Part shown: positions 1 through 8,266 of the stretch, in pieces
Layout of the letters: each line of letters starts with the position of its first letter
How positions within the stretch are numbered: position 1 is the stretch's first letter
Origin: Streptomyces harbinensis
GTDB taxonomy: Bacteria > Actinomycetota > Actinomycetes > Streptomycetales > Streptomycetaceae
DNA: 64,000 nt
NCBI RefSeq assembly: GCF_900116145.1
Contig: NZ_FPAB01000002.1
Span: forward strand, 723,193 to 787,192
Direction: 5' to 3'
Notes under the pieces: generated by a model
The model's input: only the letters and a program-made list of their open reading frames with translations
Database searches by the model: none
What the model was told of the DNA's origin: nothing
Translations under genes and position numbers: made by a program

Positions 1-538
1 GGGCGGTGAGCCCGGCCAGCAGGTGGTCGGTGCCGCCGAGCCCGCCGCCGCCGATCGCGTGCCCGTGCGGGTTCTCCCGCCAGGCCGCCAGGAAGTCCTC
101 CAGGGTGTGGTATGGCGAGTCGGCCGGGACGATGAGCACTTCGTAGTCCTCGGCGAGCCGGGCGATCGGCGTGGTGTCCTCCAGCGCCACCGGCGAGTTG
201 TTGACGGTGATCGCGCCCTCCATGACCGTGCCGGTCATCATCAGCCGGGTCGGGTCGGCGCCCACCTCGACGAACTGGGCGAGCCCGATGGTGCCGCCGG
301 CCCCGGGGACGTTGACGACCTGCACGTTGTTGACGATCGACCCCGCGCGCAGCGCCTGCTGCAACTCCCGGGAGGCGAGGTCCCAGCCGCCGCCCGGCGC
401 CGCGGGCGCCATGACGATGAGCTTGGACCTCGGCGTGGCCCCGGAGGCGGAGCTGCTGGCGTCCACGGCGGCGAACCCCGCCAGGACCAGCGTGATCACG
501 ACCCCGAGGGCCGCGAGAGCGGGACGTTTCTTCCGCAC
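1..538 (-). CDS. Tripartite tricarboxylate transporter substrate-binding protein (TctC/Bug family), 3' end missing
   Basis: This is the N-terminal 179 residues of a periplasmic-type solute receptor; the gene runs off the left edge. A basic start (RKKR), a hydrophobic stretch and a small-residue region look like a signal peptide or anchor. The mature part opens with the beta strand SKLIVMAPAAPGGGWD followed by a VNVPGAGGTIG segment, the pattern of Bug/TctC receptors that bind carboxylates through the PGGGWD and GxGGT loops. Known members feed tricarboxylates, hydroxy acids or aromatic acids to TctAB. The GTG at 538 is preferred because AAGGGAG lies five bases upstream; a GTG at 544 would directly abut that site. 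It is divergent from an IclR regulator, so the two probably share a control region. No TctA or TctB gene is visible because the window ends. Confidence 0.85.
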   Translation of the reverse strand, partial: MRKKRPALAALGVVITLVLAGFAAVDASSSASGATPRSKLIVMAPAAPGGGWDLASRELQQALRAGSIVNNVQVVNVPGAGGTIGLAQFVEVGADPTRLMMTGTVMEGAITVNNSPVALEDTTPIARLAEDYEVLIVPADSPYHTLEDFLAAWRENPHGHAIGGGGLGGTDHLLAGLTA

Positions 539-570
539 GGACACTCCCTTGTGACCTGTTAACGAATGGT

Positions 571-598
571 TTGCGACACCAGAGTGTCCGCCTAGTAG
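571..598 (+). promoter_or_regulatory. Candidate IclR promoter with inverted repeat in the spacer
   Basis: TTGCGA (571-576) and TAGTAG (593-598) are separated by 16 bases. Inside the spacer is the perfect inverted repeat GACAC-CAGA-GTGTC (575-588). A repeat between -35 and -10 in the gap between a regulator and its divergent target is a plausible operator for autoregulation. This is pattern reading only. Confidence 0.3.
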
Positions 599-664
599 AT
601 ATAGATGACCGCCTGGTGGTATACAAGCCTTTGGTTCGAACTGATTGCTGAACAAGGGGGCGTG

Positions 665-1456
665 ATGACATCCACGGCGGCCACGGACGGCGGCGAGGGA
701 ACCGGCGGCATCCGCGCGGTGAGCCGCGCCTGGCGGGTCCTGCGGGCCTTCACCCCCGACCGCATGTCGCTGAGCCTGGCCGAGATCGTCCGCGAGACCG
801 GGCTCCCCCGGACCACCGTGCTGCGCCTGGTGGACACCCTCGCCGCCGAGGGACTGCTGGAAGCCGGCGCCGACGGCCAGATCCGGGTCGGCACCGCCCT
901 GATCGCCTTCGCCGCCTTCGCCGACGCCGCCTGGACGGTGCCCGAGGCCTCCCTCGCCCGGATGCGGGCGCTGGCCGCCGAAACCGGGGAGACCGTCAGC
1001 CTCTACGTCCGCGAAGGCCACCAGCGCGTCGTCGTCGGCCAGGCCCCCAGCCCCAACACCCTGCGGCACGCCGTCCAGCAGGGCGACCAGCTCCCCATGA
1101 ACGTCGGCTCCGCCGCCTACGTCCTGCTCAGCCTGGAACCCCCGGCCGAACGCGAAGCCCTCGTCACCGGCATCGTCGCCGAGTCCGGCGGCGACCCGCA
1201 GGCCCTGCGCGACGGCATTGCCCGCGCCGCCGAAGCGGGCTGGAGCGTCAGCCACGGCCAGCGCGAAGCCGGCAACAGCGGCCTGGCCGTCCCCGTACCG
1301 CACACCGGGGACCGCCGGCCCGCCCGCACCGTCGTCCTCGCCCTCGGCGGCCCCACCGTCCGCTTCACCGACGAGAAGATCCCCGAATTCGTCCACGCCG
1401 TCCGGCGCTGCGCCGAGGACATCGCCCGCATCGGACTCCCGCCCGCCCTGTACTGA
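665..1456 (+). CDS. IclR-family transcriptional regulator
   Basis: A 263-residue regulator with the IclR layout: an N-terminal winged helix (VSRAWRVLRAF, then SLAEIVRETGLPRTTVLRLVDTL) and a C-terminal ligand-binding GAF-like domain with the typical segments VSLYVREGHQRVVV and NSGLAVPVP. The family usually controls catabolism of small organic or aromatic acids and senses the pathway substrate. It is divergent from the TctC-type receptor and upstream, on the same strand, of an aldolase-like and a dehydrogenase gene, so it most likely controls this uptake and degradation module. The ATG at 665 has AAGGGGG four bases upstream; a GTG at 662 and an ATG at 605 are in frame but less well placed. The ligand is unknown. 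Confidence 0.88.
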   Translation: MTSTAATDGGEGTGGIRAVSRAWRVLRAFTPDRMSLSLAEIVRETGLPRTTVLRLVDTLAAEGLLEAGADGQIRVGTALIAFAAFADAAWTVPEASLARMRALAAETGETVSLYVREGHQRVVVGQAPSPNTLRHAVQQGDQLPMNVGSAAYVLLSLEPPAEREALVTGIVAESGGDPQALRDGIARAAEAGWSVSHGQREAGNSGLAVPVPHTGDRRPARTVVLALGGPTVRFTDEKIPEFVHAVRRCAEDIARIGLPPALY

Positions 1457-1501
1457 CGAGCCGTCACTTCCCGACCCGTCGACCCACCCCCGAGGAGAAC
1501 C

Positions 1502-2083
1502 GTGCACGCCTACCCGCCCCCCGGCGCGCTCCCCGTCGCCACCGTCTCCGACGCCATGGACCGCTTCGGAGTCGCCGACGGCATCCGCCCCCTGTGGCCG
1601 GGCGCCACCCTGTCGGGCCCCGCCTTCACCGTCTGGACCCGGCCCGGCGACAACAAAGGGCTGCACGCGGCGTTCGAGACCATCCGGCGCGGCGAGATCC
1701 TCGTCGTCAACGGCGGCGGCGACACCACCCGCGCCCTGATCGGCGAACTCGTGGTGCAGAAGGCCAGGGCACTGGAGATCGGCGGCATCGTCCTGGACGG
1801 CGCCGCCCGCGACCTCGCCGAACTGCCCGGGCTCGGCGTGCCGGTCTTCGCCCGCGCCGTCACCCCCGCCGGCCCCTGGAAGACCGGCCCCTACCGCACC
1901 GGCACCACCGTCGCCGTCGGCGGCGTCCCGGTCAGCCCCGGCGACTGGGTCCTCGGCGACCACGACGGCGTCGCCGTCGTCCCGCGCGCCGACATCGGCG
2001 AGGTCACCGGCGCCGCCCACCGGCTGATCGCCGGTGAGGCCGAGCGTCGCGCCGCCAACCAGCGGCTGGTGCCCCGTGACTGA
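1502..2083 (+). CDS. RraA-like / HMG-CHA aldolase-like protein
   Basis: A 193-residue protein of the RraA-like fold. The segments VATVSDAMDRFGV near the N-terminus, AFTVWTRPGDNKGLHAA, and a metal/substrate site of the form GGIVLDGAARDLAEL are typical; the Arg and Asp of this last segment correspond to the pyruvate and metal ligands of 4-hydroxy-4-methyl-2-oxoglutarate aldolases. The family includes pyruvate-forming aldolases and oxaloacetate decarboxylases as well as the RNase E inhibitor RraA. In this setting (organic acid receptor, IclR, hydroxyacid dehydrogenase) an aldolase or decarboxylase role is more likely than RNase control. GTG start with GAGGAGA a few bases upstream. The 3' end overlaps the next gene by 8 bases, implying translational coupling. 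Confidence 0.8.
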   Translation: MHAYPPPGALPVATVSDAMDRFGVADGIRPLWPGATLSGPAFTVWTRPGDNKGLHAAFETIRRGEILVVNGGGDTTRALIGELVVQKARALEIGGIVLDGAARDLAELPGLGVPVFARAVTPAGPWKTGPYRTGTTVAVGGVPVSPGDWVLGDHDGVAVVPRADIGEVTGAAHRLIAGEAERRAANQRLVPRD

Positions 2084-2993
2084 CCCGCAGCCACCGCTGG
2101 TGTGGATCCCGCGCCCCGTCCACCGCGACGCCGTCGAGCGGCTGCGCCGGCACGCCGAGGTACGCCTGGGGTACGGCCCCGACCCCGCGCCGTTCGACGC
2201 CGTCTGTCACCGGGTCACCGGCATCCTGCTGCGCACCGAGCGGGTCGACGGCGCCATGATGCGCCGCGCCCCCCGGCTGCGGATCATCGCCCGGCACGGC
2301 GTCGGCCTGGACACCGTCGACCTGGACCGGGCCCGCGCCCAGGGCATCACCGTCACCACCACGCCCACCGCCAACACCCAGTCCGTCGCCGAGCACACCA
2401 TCGCCCTGCTGCTGGCCGTCCGGCGCGGCATCGGCCTCGCGATCCGCGACGAGGGCGACAACCGTGCCGCGATCCGCGGCCGGGAACTGCACGGCGCCAC
2501 CCTCGGCCTCCTCGGCTTCGGCCGCATCGCCCGCCGGGTCGCCGCGATCGCCGCGCACGGCTTCGGCATGCGGGTGCTGGCCCACGACCCGATGGTCCCG
2601 GCCGCCGACATCACCGCCGCCGGGGCCGAACCCGCCGAGTTGCCCGCCCTGCTGGCCGCCACCGACCACCTCAGCCTGCACGTGCCCCTCACCCCCGGCA
2701 CCCGCGGACTGATCGGGGCGGCGGAACTCGCGGCCCTGCCGGCCGGCGCCGTGGTCGTCAACACCTCGCGCGGCGGCATCCTGGACGAGGAGGCGCTGCT
2801 GGCGGCCGTCCGCGGCGGCCATCTGGCGGGCGCGGGACTCGACGTCACCACCGTCGAACCCCTGCCGGCCGACCACCCGCTGCGCGCCGAGCCGTCGGTG
2901 GTCATCACCCCGCACACCGGCGCGCAGACCGAGGAGGCCCTGCGCCGGATGGCGTCCGAGGCCGCCGACCACCTCATCCGGCACCTGGGCTGA
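2076..2993 (+). CDS. D-isomer-specific 2-hydroxyacid dehydrogenase
   Basis: A 305-residue NAD-dependent dehydrogenase of the SerA/GyaR superfamily that should interconvert a 2-oxo acid and a D-2-hydroxy acid. The Rossmann motif LGLLGFGRIARRV is followed by an acidic residue (LAHDP) that favours NAD. The catalytic triad is visible as Arg in NTSRGGIL, Glu in TTVEPLPADHPL and His in VITPHTGAQT. It lacks the ACT-domain extension of some phosphoglycerate dehydrogenases, so a catabolic 2-hydroxyacid is more likely than serine synthesis. The GTG at 2076 overlaps the aldolase-like gene; an upstream in-frame GTG at 2034 would need a much longer overlap. Last gene of the transcription unit. Confidence 0.88.
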   Translation: MTDPQPPLVWIPRPVHRDAVERLRRHAEVRLGYGPDPAPFDAVCHRVTGILLRTERVDGAMMRRAPRLRIIARHGVGLDTVDLDRARAQGITVTTTPTANTQSVAEHTIALLLAVRRGIGLAIRDEGDNRAAIRGRELHGATLGLLGFGRIARRVAAIAAHGFGMRVLAHDPMVPAADITAAGAEPAELPALLAATDHLSLHVPLTPGTRGLIGAAELAALPAGAVVVNTSRGGILDEEALLAAVRGGHLAGAGLDVTTVEPLPADHPLRAEPSVVITPHTGAQTEEALRRMASEAADHLIRHLG

Positions 2994-2995
2994 CC

Positions 2996-3164
2996 CTAGG
3001 CCGTGTCTTTCGGATCTTCGCGGGGCCGCGCCGCCAGCTACGGCACCTCGCTGCGTTGTCGCATCTCGCGAGTACGACCCGGTACGAGCGAGTTCCTCCG
3101 CCTTGCGATGCACCGCAGCTGACGCCGCGGCCTAATCCACGAAGATCCGAAAGACACGGCCTAG
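2996..3164. repeat. 169-bp palindromic MITE-like element with 25-bp perfect terminal inverted repeats
   Basis: Bases 2996-3020 and 3140-3164 are exact reverse complements over 25 bases, beginning with CTAGGCCGTGTCTTTCGG. Between them lies about 120 bases of non-coding sequence with no frame resembling a protein. The element sits three bases after the dehydrogenase stop and just before the terminator at 3180-3222, so it looks like an insertion between stop and terminator. Short non-autonomous elements of this shape recur in Streptomyces genomes, but I cannot name a parent transposon. The outermost CTAG may be part of the repeat or the target duplication. Confidence 0.75.
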
Positions 3165-3179
3165 CCCCGGTGCGCGCCG

Positions 3180-3222
3180 GACGCCGCCGGGCCGGGGGCA
3201 CCCCGCCCGGCCCGGCGGCGTC
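3180..3222. terminator. Strong hairpin, probable terminator
   Basis: A perfect 17-bp GC-rich stem (3180-3196 with 3206-3222) and a 9-base loop, downstream of the hydroxyacid dehydrogenase. No T-tract follows, as is usual in high-GC actinomycetes. Confidence 0.7.
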
Positions 3223-3348
3223 TCCCCTACCCGGAGCCCGTCACCGCGCACGACATCCCCGGCCGCACGGGTCGGGACGGCGGCCGGCGGGGAAGACGAC
3301 TCCCACCGACCGACGTCGGCCCCGATCGTCCGAGCCAGGAGTACCCGC

Positions 3349-4365
3349 ATGACCATCCGCACCGCGATCATCGGCTTCGGCACCGGCGGACGCTTCTTCC
3401 ACGCGCCGCTGCTCGCCGCCGAACCCCGCTTCACCGTCTCCGCCATCGTGACCGGCGACCCCGCGCGGGCCGCCGCCGCGAGCGGGTACGCGGGGGCCGA
3501 CATCCTGCCGGACGCCGAGGCGGTTTTCGCCCGGGACGACCTCGATCTCGTCGTGATCACCAGCCCGCACGCGACGCACGCCCCGCTCGCCCGGCGCGCC
3601 GTCGCCGCCGGGATCGCGGTGGTGGTCGACAAGCCGCTGGGCATCTCCAGTACCGAGGCGCGCTCCGTGGTCGAGGAGGCCGAGGCGGCCGGGGTCCCGC
3701 TCACCGTCTTCCACAACCGCCGCTGGGACGGCGACTTCCTCACCCTGCGGGACACCCTGGCCTCGGGGGAGCTCGGTGAGGTCCGCCAGTTCGAGTCGGC
3801 CTTCGAGAAGTGGGCACCGCACCTGGCGGCGCGCTGGAAGGATGTCGCCACCCCCGGACAGGGCGGCGGCATCCTCTTCGATCTCGGCCCGCACCTCATC
3901 GACCAGGCGCTGCTGCTGTTCGGCGACGTCGTCGGCGTCCACGCGGAACTGGACCGGCGCCGCGCCGGCGCCGTCGCCGACGACGACGTCTTCCTCTCCC
4001 TCACCCACGCGAGCGGAGTGCGCTCCCGGCTCTGGATGAACGCGACCTCGCCCGCCGACCGGCCCCGGTTCCGGGTCGTCGGCTCCCGCGCGGTCTTCAC
4101 CTCGCACGGCCTCGACCCGCAGGAACCGCACGCGAAGGCCGGTCTGCGCCCCCTGGACCCGGGGTTCGGGGTGCACGACGATGGCCGCACGGCCCTGCTT
4201 TCCGCCCCCGGCACCGAGCGCGCCGTCCCGTTGCTGCCCGGCGAGCACCTGGCGTTCTACCGGATGCTCGGCGACGCGCTCACCGAAGGGGGTCCGCTGC
4301 CCGTCGACCCCCGGGAGGCCGTCCGGGGGCTGGAGATCATCGAAGCGGCCCGGGGGCGGGGGTAG
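3349..4365 (+). CDS. Gfo/Idh/MocA-family NAD(P)-dependent oxidoreductase
   Basis: A 338-residue dehydrogenase. The Rossmann motif is AIIGFGTGGRFFHAPLL near residue 6, the family's E/D-K-P motif appears as VVDKPLG near residue 92, and the C-terminal sheet domain has NRRWDGDF and GGGILFDLGPHLIDQ, where the Asp and His match the usual proton-relay positions. The family oxidises or reduces sugars, inositols and their derivatives. AGGAG precedes the ATG by about eight bases. It stands alone between a terminator and a convergent gene, so the substrate cannot be inferred from neighbours. Confidence 0.88.
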   Translation: MTIRTAIIGFGTGGRFFHAPLLAAEPRFTVSAIVTGDPARAAAASGYAGADILPDAEAVFARDDLDLVVITSPHATHAPLARRAVAAGIAVVVDKPLGISSTEARSVVEEAEAAGVPLTVFHNRRWDGDFLTLRDTLASGELGEVRQFESAFEKWAPHLAARWKDVATPGQGGGILFDLGPHLIDQALLLFGDVVGVHAELDRRRAGAVADDDVFLSLTHASGVRSRLWMNATSPADRPRFRVVGSRAVFTSHGLDPQEPHAKAGLRPLDPGFGVHDDGRTALLSAPGTERAVPLLPGEHLAFYRMLGDALTEGGPLPVDPREAVRGLEIIEAARGRG

Positions 4366-4395
4366 CCGGGGCCCGTTCCGTCCCCGGGATGCCCC

Positions 4396-5811
4396 CTACC
4401 GCGCGCCGGCGGAGCCCCGACCGTCGGCGCAGGGGTCGCAGCAGGCCGGGGCGGGGGTGACGCAGACGGTGGTGGAGTCGGTGTTGCCCGAGGGGTCGGG
4501 GTCCGTCTCGTTGCCGGTGACGGTGGCGGTGTTGCGCACCGGCCCGGGCCGGGTGGCCTTGGCCCGCAGGACGAGGGCGGCGGTGGCGCCGACGGCCAGC
4601 TCGCCCACGCTCCAGTGGCCGGTGTCCGGGTCGTAGCTCCCGTCGCCCTCGGCGGACAGGAAGACGAGTCCTTCCGGCAGGGGGTCGGTGACCCGCACCC
4701 CGGTGGCCGGGTTCGGGCCGGTGTTGCGCACGGTGATGCGGTAGGTCACCGTCTGGCCGACGGTGACGGTCGTCGCGTCGGCGGCCTTGGTCACGCTCAG
4801 GTCGGCGGCCGGCGCGACCTCCGTGACCGCCTCGTTGGAAGTGGCCGTCAGCTCTTCCGGGGTGTCGCCGAGCCGGTTCTCGTAGCCGGCGGTCGCGGTG
4901 TTGCTGATCAGCCGCCCGCCGGCGGCCCGGTCGATGACGACCCGGTACTCGGCGGTGGTGCCGCCGGGCAGGGTCTCCGTGTTGGGCAGGCTGCCGCCGT
5001 CGGTGGCGGAGGCGCCGGTCCCGAGCCGGAACACGACCCGGTTCGCGGCGGGGTCCCAGGACGCCTGGTCGTCGCCCGGCGCGTCGGTCTTCGGCCCGGT
5101 GCCCGGGCCGTCGACGATCCGCAGCGACCCGGGCAGATAGCTCGTCCCGGGCGGGATCGTGTCGGTCACCACCAGCGCCTCGGCCGCGCCGCCGCCCTCG
5201 TTGCGGGCGGTGATGCGGTAGGTGAGGACATCGCCCACCTCCAGCGGCCCGGCGGGGATCGCCGCCTTGTCGAGCACCACATGGGGCGCGGTGCCGAAGA
5301 AGATGCCGTCCAGGAAGTTGCCGATGCCGCGGTTGCCGCCGGCGGCGGAGATGGACCGGAAGGCGAAGCGGGTGAGGGTCTGCCCGGGCGGCACGACATA
5401 GGTGCCCGTGTAGTGGCCCCAGGCGTTGTTCCCGTCGGAGAAGCGCCGCTGCTCCACCGTGGACCCCGGCGCCCCGATGTCCAGGGCCATGGTGTCCTCG
5501 CCGAGGCGTCCGCGGTGGTACAGCCGCCAGTACAGCGTCGTGCCCGGGGTGGTCGGCAGGTCCTGGTAGAGCGTGGAGACCTCGTTGGCGTTGAGCTCGG
5601 CGAACTGCGTACCCTCGGCCGACGGCACGCCCAGGAAGCCCGAGTGCCACAGCTCGACCATGTGGTCGGAGGCGGTGGTGAGCCAGCCGGGGACGCGCTT
5701 GGGTGCCTGGGTCTGCGAGGCGTCCGGCAGGATCTCGTAGTCGATCACGGCCGGCTCCTCGAAGCTGCCGTTGACGAGGGCGACCCGGAGCGGGGCGGGA
5801 GGTGTGGACAT
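4396..5811 (-). CDS. DUF11 repeat protein with N-terminal lectin-like domain, no signal peptide
   Basis: A 471-residue beta-rich protein. Residues about 1-190 form a jelly-roll-like region starting with LRVALVNGSFEEP, a motif seen in carbohydrate-binding or adhesin domains. Two DUF11 repeats follow: one with DKAAIPAGPLEVGDVLTYRI and one with LSVTKAADATTVTVGQTVTYRI. Such repeats are Ig-like and typical of surface proteins. The tail is cysteine-rich (VCVTPAPACCDPC) and could form disulfides or bind metal. Despite the surface-protein look, no signal peptide, lipobox or sorting motif is visible at the chosen ATG, which has GAGGGG about seven bases upstream. Upstream frame extension adds only arginine-rich sequence. 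The export route and function are unknown. Confidence 0.75.
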   Translation of the reverse strand: MSTPPAPLRVALVNGSFEEPAVIDYEILPDASQTQAPKRVPGWLTTASDHMVELWHSGFLGVPSAEGTQFAELNANEVSTLYQDLPTTPGTTLYWRLYHRGRLGEDTMALDIGAPGSTVEQRRFSDGNNAWGHYTGTYVVPPGQTLTRFAFRSISAAGGNRGIGNFLDGIFFGTAPHVVLDKAAIPAGPLEVGDVLTYRITARNEGGGAAEALVVTDTIPPGTSYLPGSLRIVDGPGTGPKTDAPGDDQASWDPAANRVVFRLGTGASATDGGSLPNTETLPGGTTAEYRVVIDRAAGGRLISNTATAGYENRLGDTPEELTATSNEAVTEVAPAADLSVTKAADATTVTVGQTVTYRITVRNTGPNPATGVRVTDPLPEGLVFLSAEGDGSYDPDTGHWSVGELAVGATAALVLRAKATRPGPVRNTATVTGNETDPDPSGNTDSTTVCVTPAPACCDPCADGRGSAGAR

Positions 5812-6244
5812 GCTGCATCCCCTCGGAGTTGACGCTGCAATGCGGCTCGCCGGCCGGCTCCGCACCGGAGCGGGCGGCCTCCGCGATGCTCAGTAGGGCA
5901 GCGCAGGAGGGGGCGTCCGTACAGGGGGCCGCCGAGGCGTACGGCCAAAGCGGCGCGGCGGGTTTGGATGCCCGCGCGCCGGGTCGGTCATCCGTCGCAC
6001 GGCGCCCGCACGGGCGCCGGGGCACCGCCGTGTCCCGCGCGCCTCCGCGGTGTCTCCCGCCACCTCCGTCCTGGCCGGAAACCGTGCCGACCGCCGGATA
6101 TGCCCTCACCTGTGAGAGTGAACTCTCCTTCGCCGTGTTGACGACCTCGCGCTGTCCGGCGGACCCGGCCGCCCACCAGGACCCTCGGTGCACCGCAGGT
6201 CAGGACCCCGGGACCGGCGCGGGGCGCTGGATAGAATCGTCCGT
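5812..6244. other. Divergent intergenic region with a small inverted repeat
   Basis: This 433-base gap separates the DUF11 gene (leftward) and an AraC gene (rightward). I see no convincing small gene. A compact inverted repeat GAGAG-TGAA-CTCTC lies at 6114-6127 and could be an operator for either gene. Confidence 0.35.
6232..6244 (+). promoter_or_regulatory. Candidate -10 element for leaderless AraC transcript
   Basis: TAGAAT at 6232-6237 is followed by seven bases and then the ATG at 6245, the geometry of a leaderless actinobacterial mRNA. No Shine-Dalgarno sequence precedes that ATG and no clear -35 box is present. Confidence 0.35.
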
Positions 6245-7120
6245 ATGGTCCGATCGTCCCGTGGTGCAGCGAGCCCCGGGATGTGGCGCCGCGAGGCGGG
6301 CACCGCCGTGCGCCGGGTGGCGCCGCCGCCGGAGCCGGAGCCCGCGTCGTCCGCGATCACCGCCGGGTTCCGGATCCCCCCGGTGCCCACCGAGTGGTCG
6401 CCGCACGCGCACGCCCTGCACGAACTGGTCTGGGTCCGCGGCGGCACCCTGACCTCCCGGGTGGCGGACCGCGTCTTCACCGTCTCGGAGGGACACGGGC
6501 TGTGGATGCCCGCCGGGACCGTGCACGGCGGGCGGGCCACGGCGGGGGCCGAGTTCCACGACGCGTTCTTCGCGCCGGACCGCACACCGATCGCGTTCCG
6601 CGAGCCCACGACGATCGCCATGACGCCGCTGCTCACCTCACTGCTCGCCCACCTCGCCCGCCCGGACCTGGACGCGGCGGCCCGGGCCCGGGCCGAGGCG
6701 GTCGTCTTCGACGTGCTGCGGCCGGCCGATCGGCAGTTCGCCCTGCAACTGCCCGGCGACGCCCGGATCGACGCGATCGCCGAGGCCCTGCTGGCGGACC
6801 CCGCCGACGACCGCTCACTGGAGGAGTGGGCCCGGCAGCTGGGGATCAGCGACCGCACCGTCACCCGGGCCTTCCGCCGCGCGACCGGACTGTCCTTCGC
6901 CCAGTGGCGCCAGATGCTCCGCGCCCACCGGGCGCTGGCCCTGCTCGCCGAGGGGATGGATGTGATGTCGGTCTCCGAGACACTCGGCTACGCCCAGCCC
7001 AGCTCCTTCATCGCCGCCTTCCGCCGGGTCATGGGCACCACACCGGGCGCCTTCTTCGATGCGGCCGGTGACATCCCCGGGGATGTCCCGAATTCCGTAT
7101 CGCGTGTCCAGACCTCCTGA
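6245..7120 (+). CDS. AraC-family regulator with cupin sensor domain
   Basis: A 291-residue activator-type regulator. The N-terminal half is a cupin sensor (EWSPHAHALHELVWVRGG, later GHGLWMPAGTVHGG). The C-terminal 100 residues carry two helix-turn-helix motifs: SLEEWARQLGISDRTVTRAFR and VSETLGYAQPSSFIAAFRR, ending in the usual G-T-T-P-G-A-F signature. It lies about 170 bases upstream of, and co-directional with, a ferric-siderophore importer; AraC proteins of this kind often sense the siderophore and activate uptake genes, which is an inference here. The start is uncertain: ATG 6245 fits a leaderless transcript, and ATG 6281 is also in frame. Confidence 0.85.
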   Translation: MVRSSRGAASPGMWRREAGTAVRRVAPPPEPEPASSAITAGFRIPPVPTEWSPHAHALHELVWVRGGTLTSRVADRVFTVSEGHGLWMPAGTVHGGRATAGAEFHDAFFAPDRTPIAFREPTTIAMTPLLTSLLAHLARPDLDAAARARAEAVVFDVLRPADRQFALQLPGDARIDAIAEALLADPADDRSLEEWARQLGISDRTVTRAFRRATGLSFAQWRQMLRAHRALALLAEGMDVMSVSETLGYAQPSSFIAAFRRVMGTTPGAFFDAAGDIPGDVPNSVSRVQTS

Positions 7121-7157
7121 TTGTCGACAACGCGAGCGGAATATAACCTTCTCGGAG

Positions 7158-7172
7158 TTAGGTAACCCTTAG
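7158..7172 (+). promoter_or_regulatory. Partial iron-box-like sequence upstream of the siderophore importer
   Basis: The sequence TTAGGTAACCCTTAG contains an intact TTAGGT half-site of the DmdR/IdeR iron box (consensus halves TTAGG...CCTAA), but the second half is poor. It lies about 120 bases upstream of the ABC ATPase start, in an AT-richer patch (7139-7180). Iron repression of this operon is expected for the family; the site itself is only suggestive. Confidence 0.4.
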
Positions 7173-7294
7173 TTGTTGCTCGCCGGGCGGTGTTCACCGT
7201 GCCCTGCGCAGTGTCCGGCCCGCACGGTACCCACCGGTACCGGACGGACGGAGGGTGCCGCACCCCCTGCCCCTCCGACCACCCGGACCCAGCG

Positions 7295-8158
7295 ATGTTC
7301 ACCAGCCCCTTCCGGCGCACCGGCCACGCCCCGGCCGGCCCCGCCGCACCGGCGACCGCCCTCCACGGGCACGACCTGGTCCTGCGGTACGGCGGCGAAC
7401 CGGTCGTCCACGGCGTCTCGCTGACCCTGGAACCCGGCCGCGCCACCGCCCTGGTGGGGCCGAACGGCAGCGGCAAGTCCACCCTGCTGCGCGCCCTCTC
7501 CCGGCTGCACCGCACCGACGCCGGCCGGATCACCCTCGGCGCCGCGGCCGAGCGGCCCGAGCGCGACGCGGCCCTGCTCAGCTCCCGCGAGTTCGCCCGC
7601 GAGGTCACCCTGTTCTCCCAGTCCAGGCCCGCACCCCAGGGGCTCACGGTCGCGGAGGTCGTCGCGTTCGGACGCCACCCCTACCGGCGCGGCTTCGCCG
7701 GCCCGACCGCCGAGGACCGGGACGCCGTCGAACACGCCATGGGCGTCACCGGGGTACGGGAGATGGCCGAGCGGCCCGTCGGCGAACTCTCCGGCGGCGA
7801 GATGCAGCGCGTCTGGCTCGCCGCCTGCCTCGCCCAGCACACCGGCGTCGTCCTCCTCGACGAACCCACCAACCACCTCGACCTGCGCTACCAGATCGAG
7901 ACGCTCGACCTGGTGCGCGACCTCGTCGAGGAACACGGCATCGCCGTCGGCATCGTGCTGCACGACCTCGACCAGGCCGCCCGCGTCGCGGACACCCTCG
8001 TCCTCATGCGCTCCGGCCGGATCCACGCGGCCGGCGCCCCCGCCGACGTCCTCACCGCGCACCACATCGCCGAGGTCTACGACATCCGCGTCGAGGTGAG
8101 CACCGACCCCCGCACGGGCCGCCTCCGCATCGACCCCATCGGCCGGCACCCCGCCTGA
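7295..8158 (+). CDS. Ferric-siderophore ABC transporter ATPase (FecE/FhuC type)
   Basis: A 287-residue ATPase with every nucleotide-binding element: Walker A GPNGSGKS, Q-loop in LFSQSRPAPQG, signature LSGGEMQR, Walker B VVLLDEPTNHLDL and the switch histidine in VLHDLDQA. The insertion GLTVAEVVAFGRHPYRRGF after the Q-loop is typical of iron-siderophore and cobalamin importers. It should energise the fused permease two genes downstream. The ATG at 7295 lies just ahead of the conserved domain but lacks an obvious ribosome-binding site; in-frame sequence extends back to 7190, so the start is uncertain. Confidence 0.92.
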   Translation: MFTSPFRRTGHAPAGPAAPATALHGHDLVLRYGGEPVVHGVSLTLEPGRATALVGPNGSGKSTLLRALSRLHRTDAGRITLGAAAERPERDAALLSSREFAREVTLFSQSRPAPQGLTVAEVVAFGRHPYRRGFAGPTAEDRDAVEHAMGVTGVREMAERPVGELSGGEMQRVWLAACLAQHTGVVLLDEPTNHLDLRYQIETLDLVRDLVEEHGIAVGIVLHDLDQAARVADTLVLMRSGRIHAAGAPADVLTAHHIAEVYDIRVEVSTDPRTGRLRIDPIGRHPA

Positions 8159-8266
8159 CGCGGGCGGACGGCACCCCCGGCCCGGCCCCGCGCCCCGTAC
8201 CGCAGCGCACGCGTCGCACCCGACCACGGAAGCGACCGCATCTCATCGCAAGAAAGAGGAACGCCC

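Noticed and set aside
3000..3165. Reading the palindromic repeat as a simple terminator
   Set aside because: The arms are 119 bases apart and a compact perfect terminator follows directly, so the element is better explained as a MITE-like insertion.
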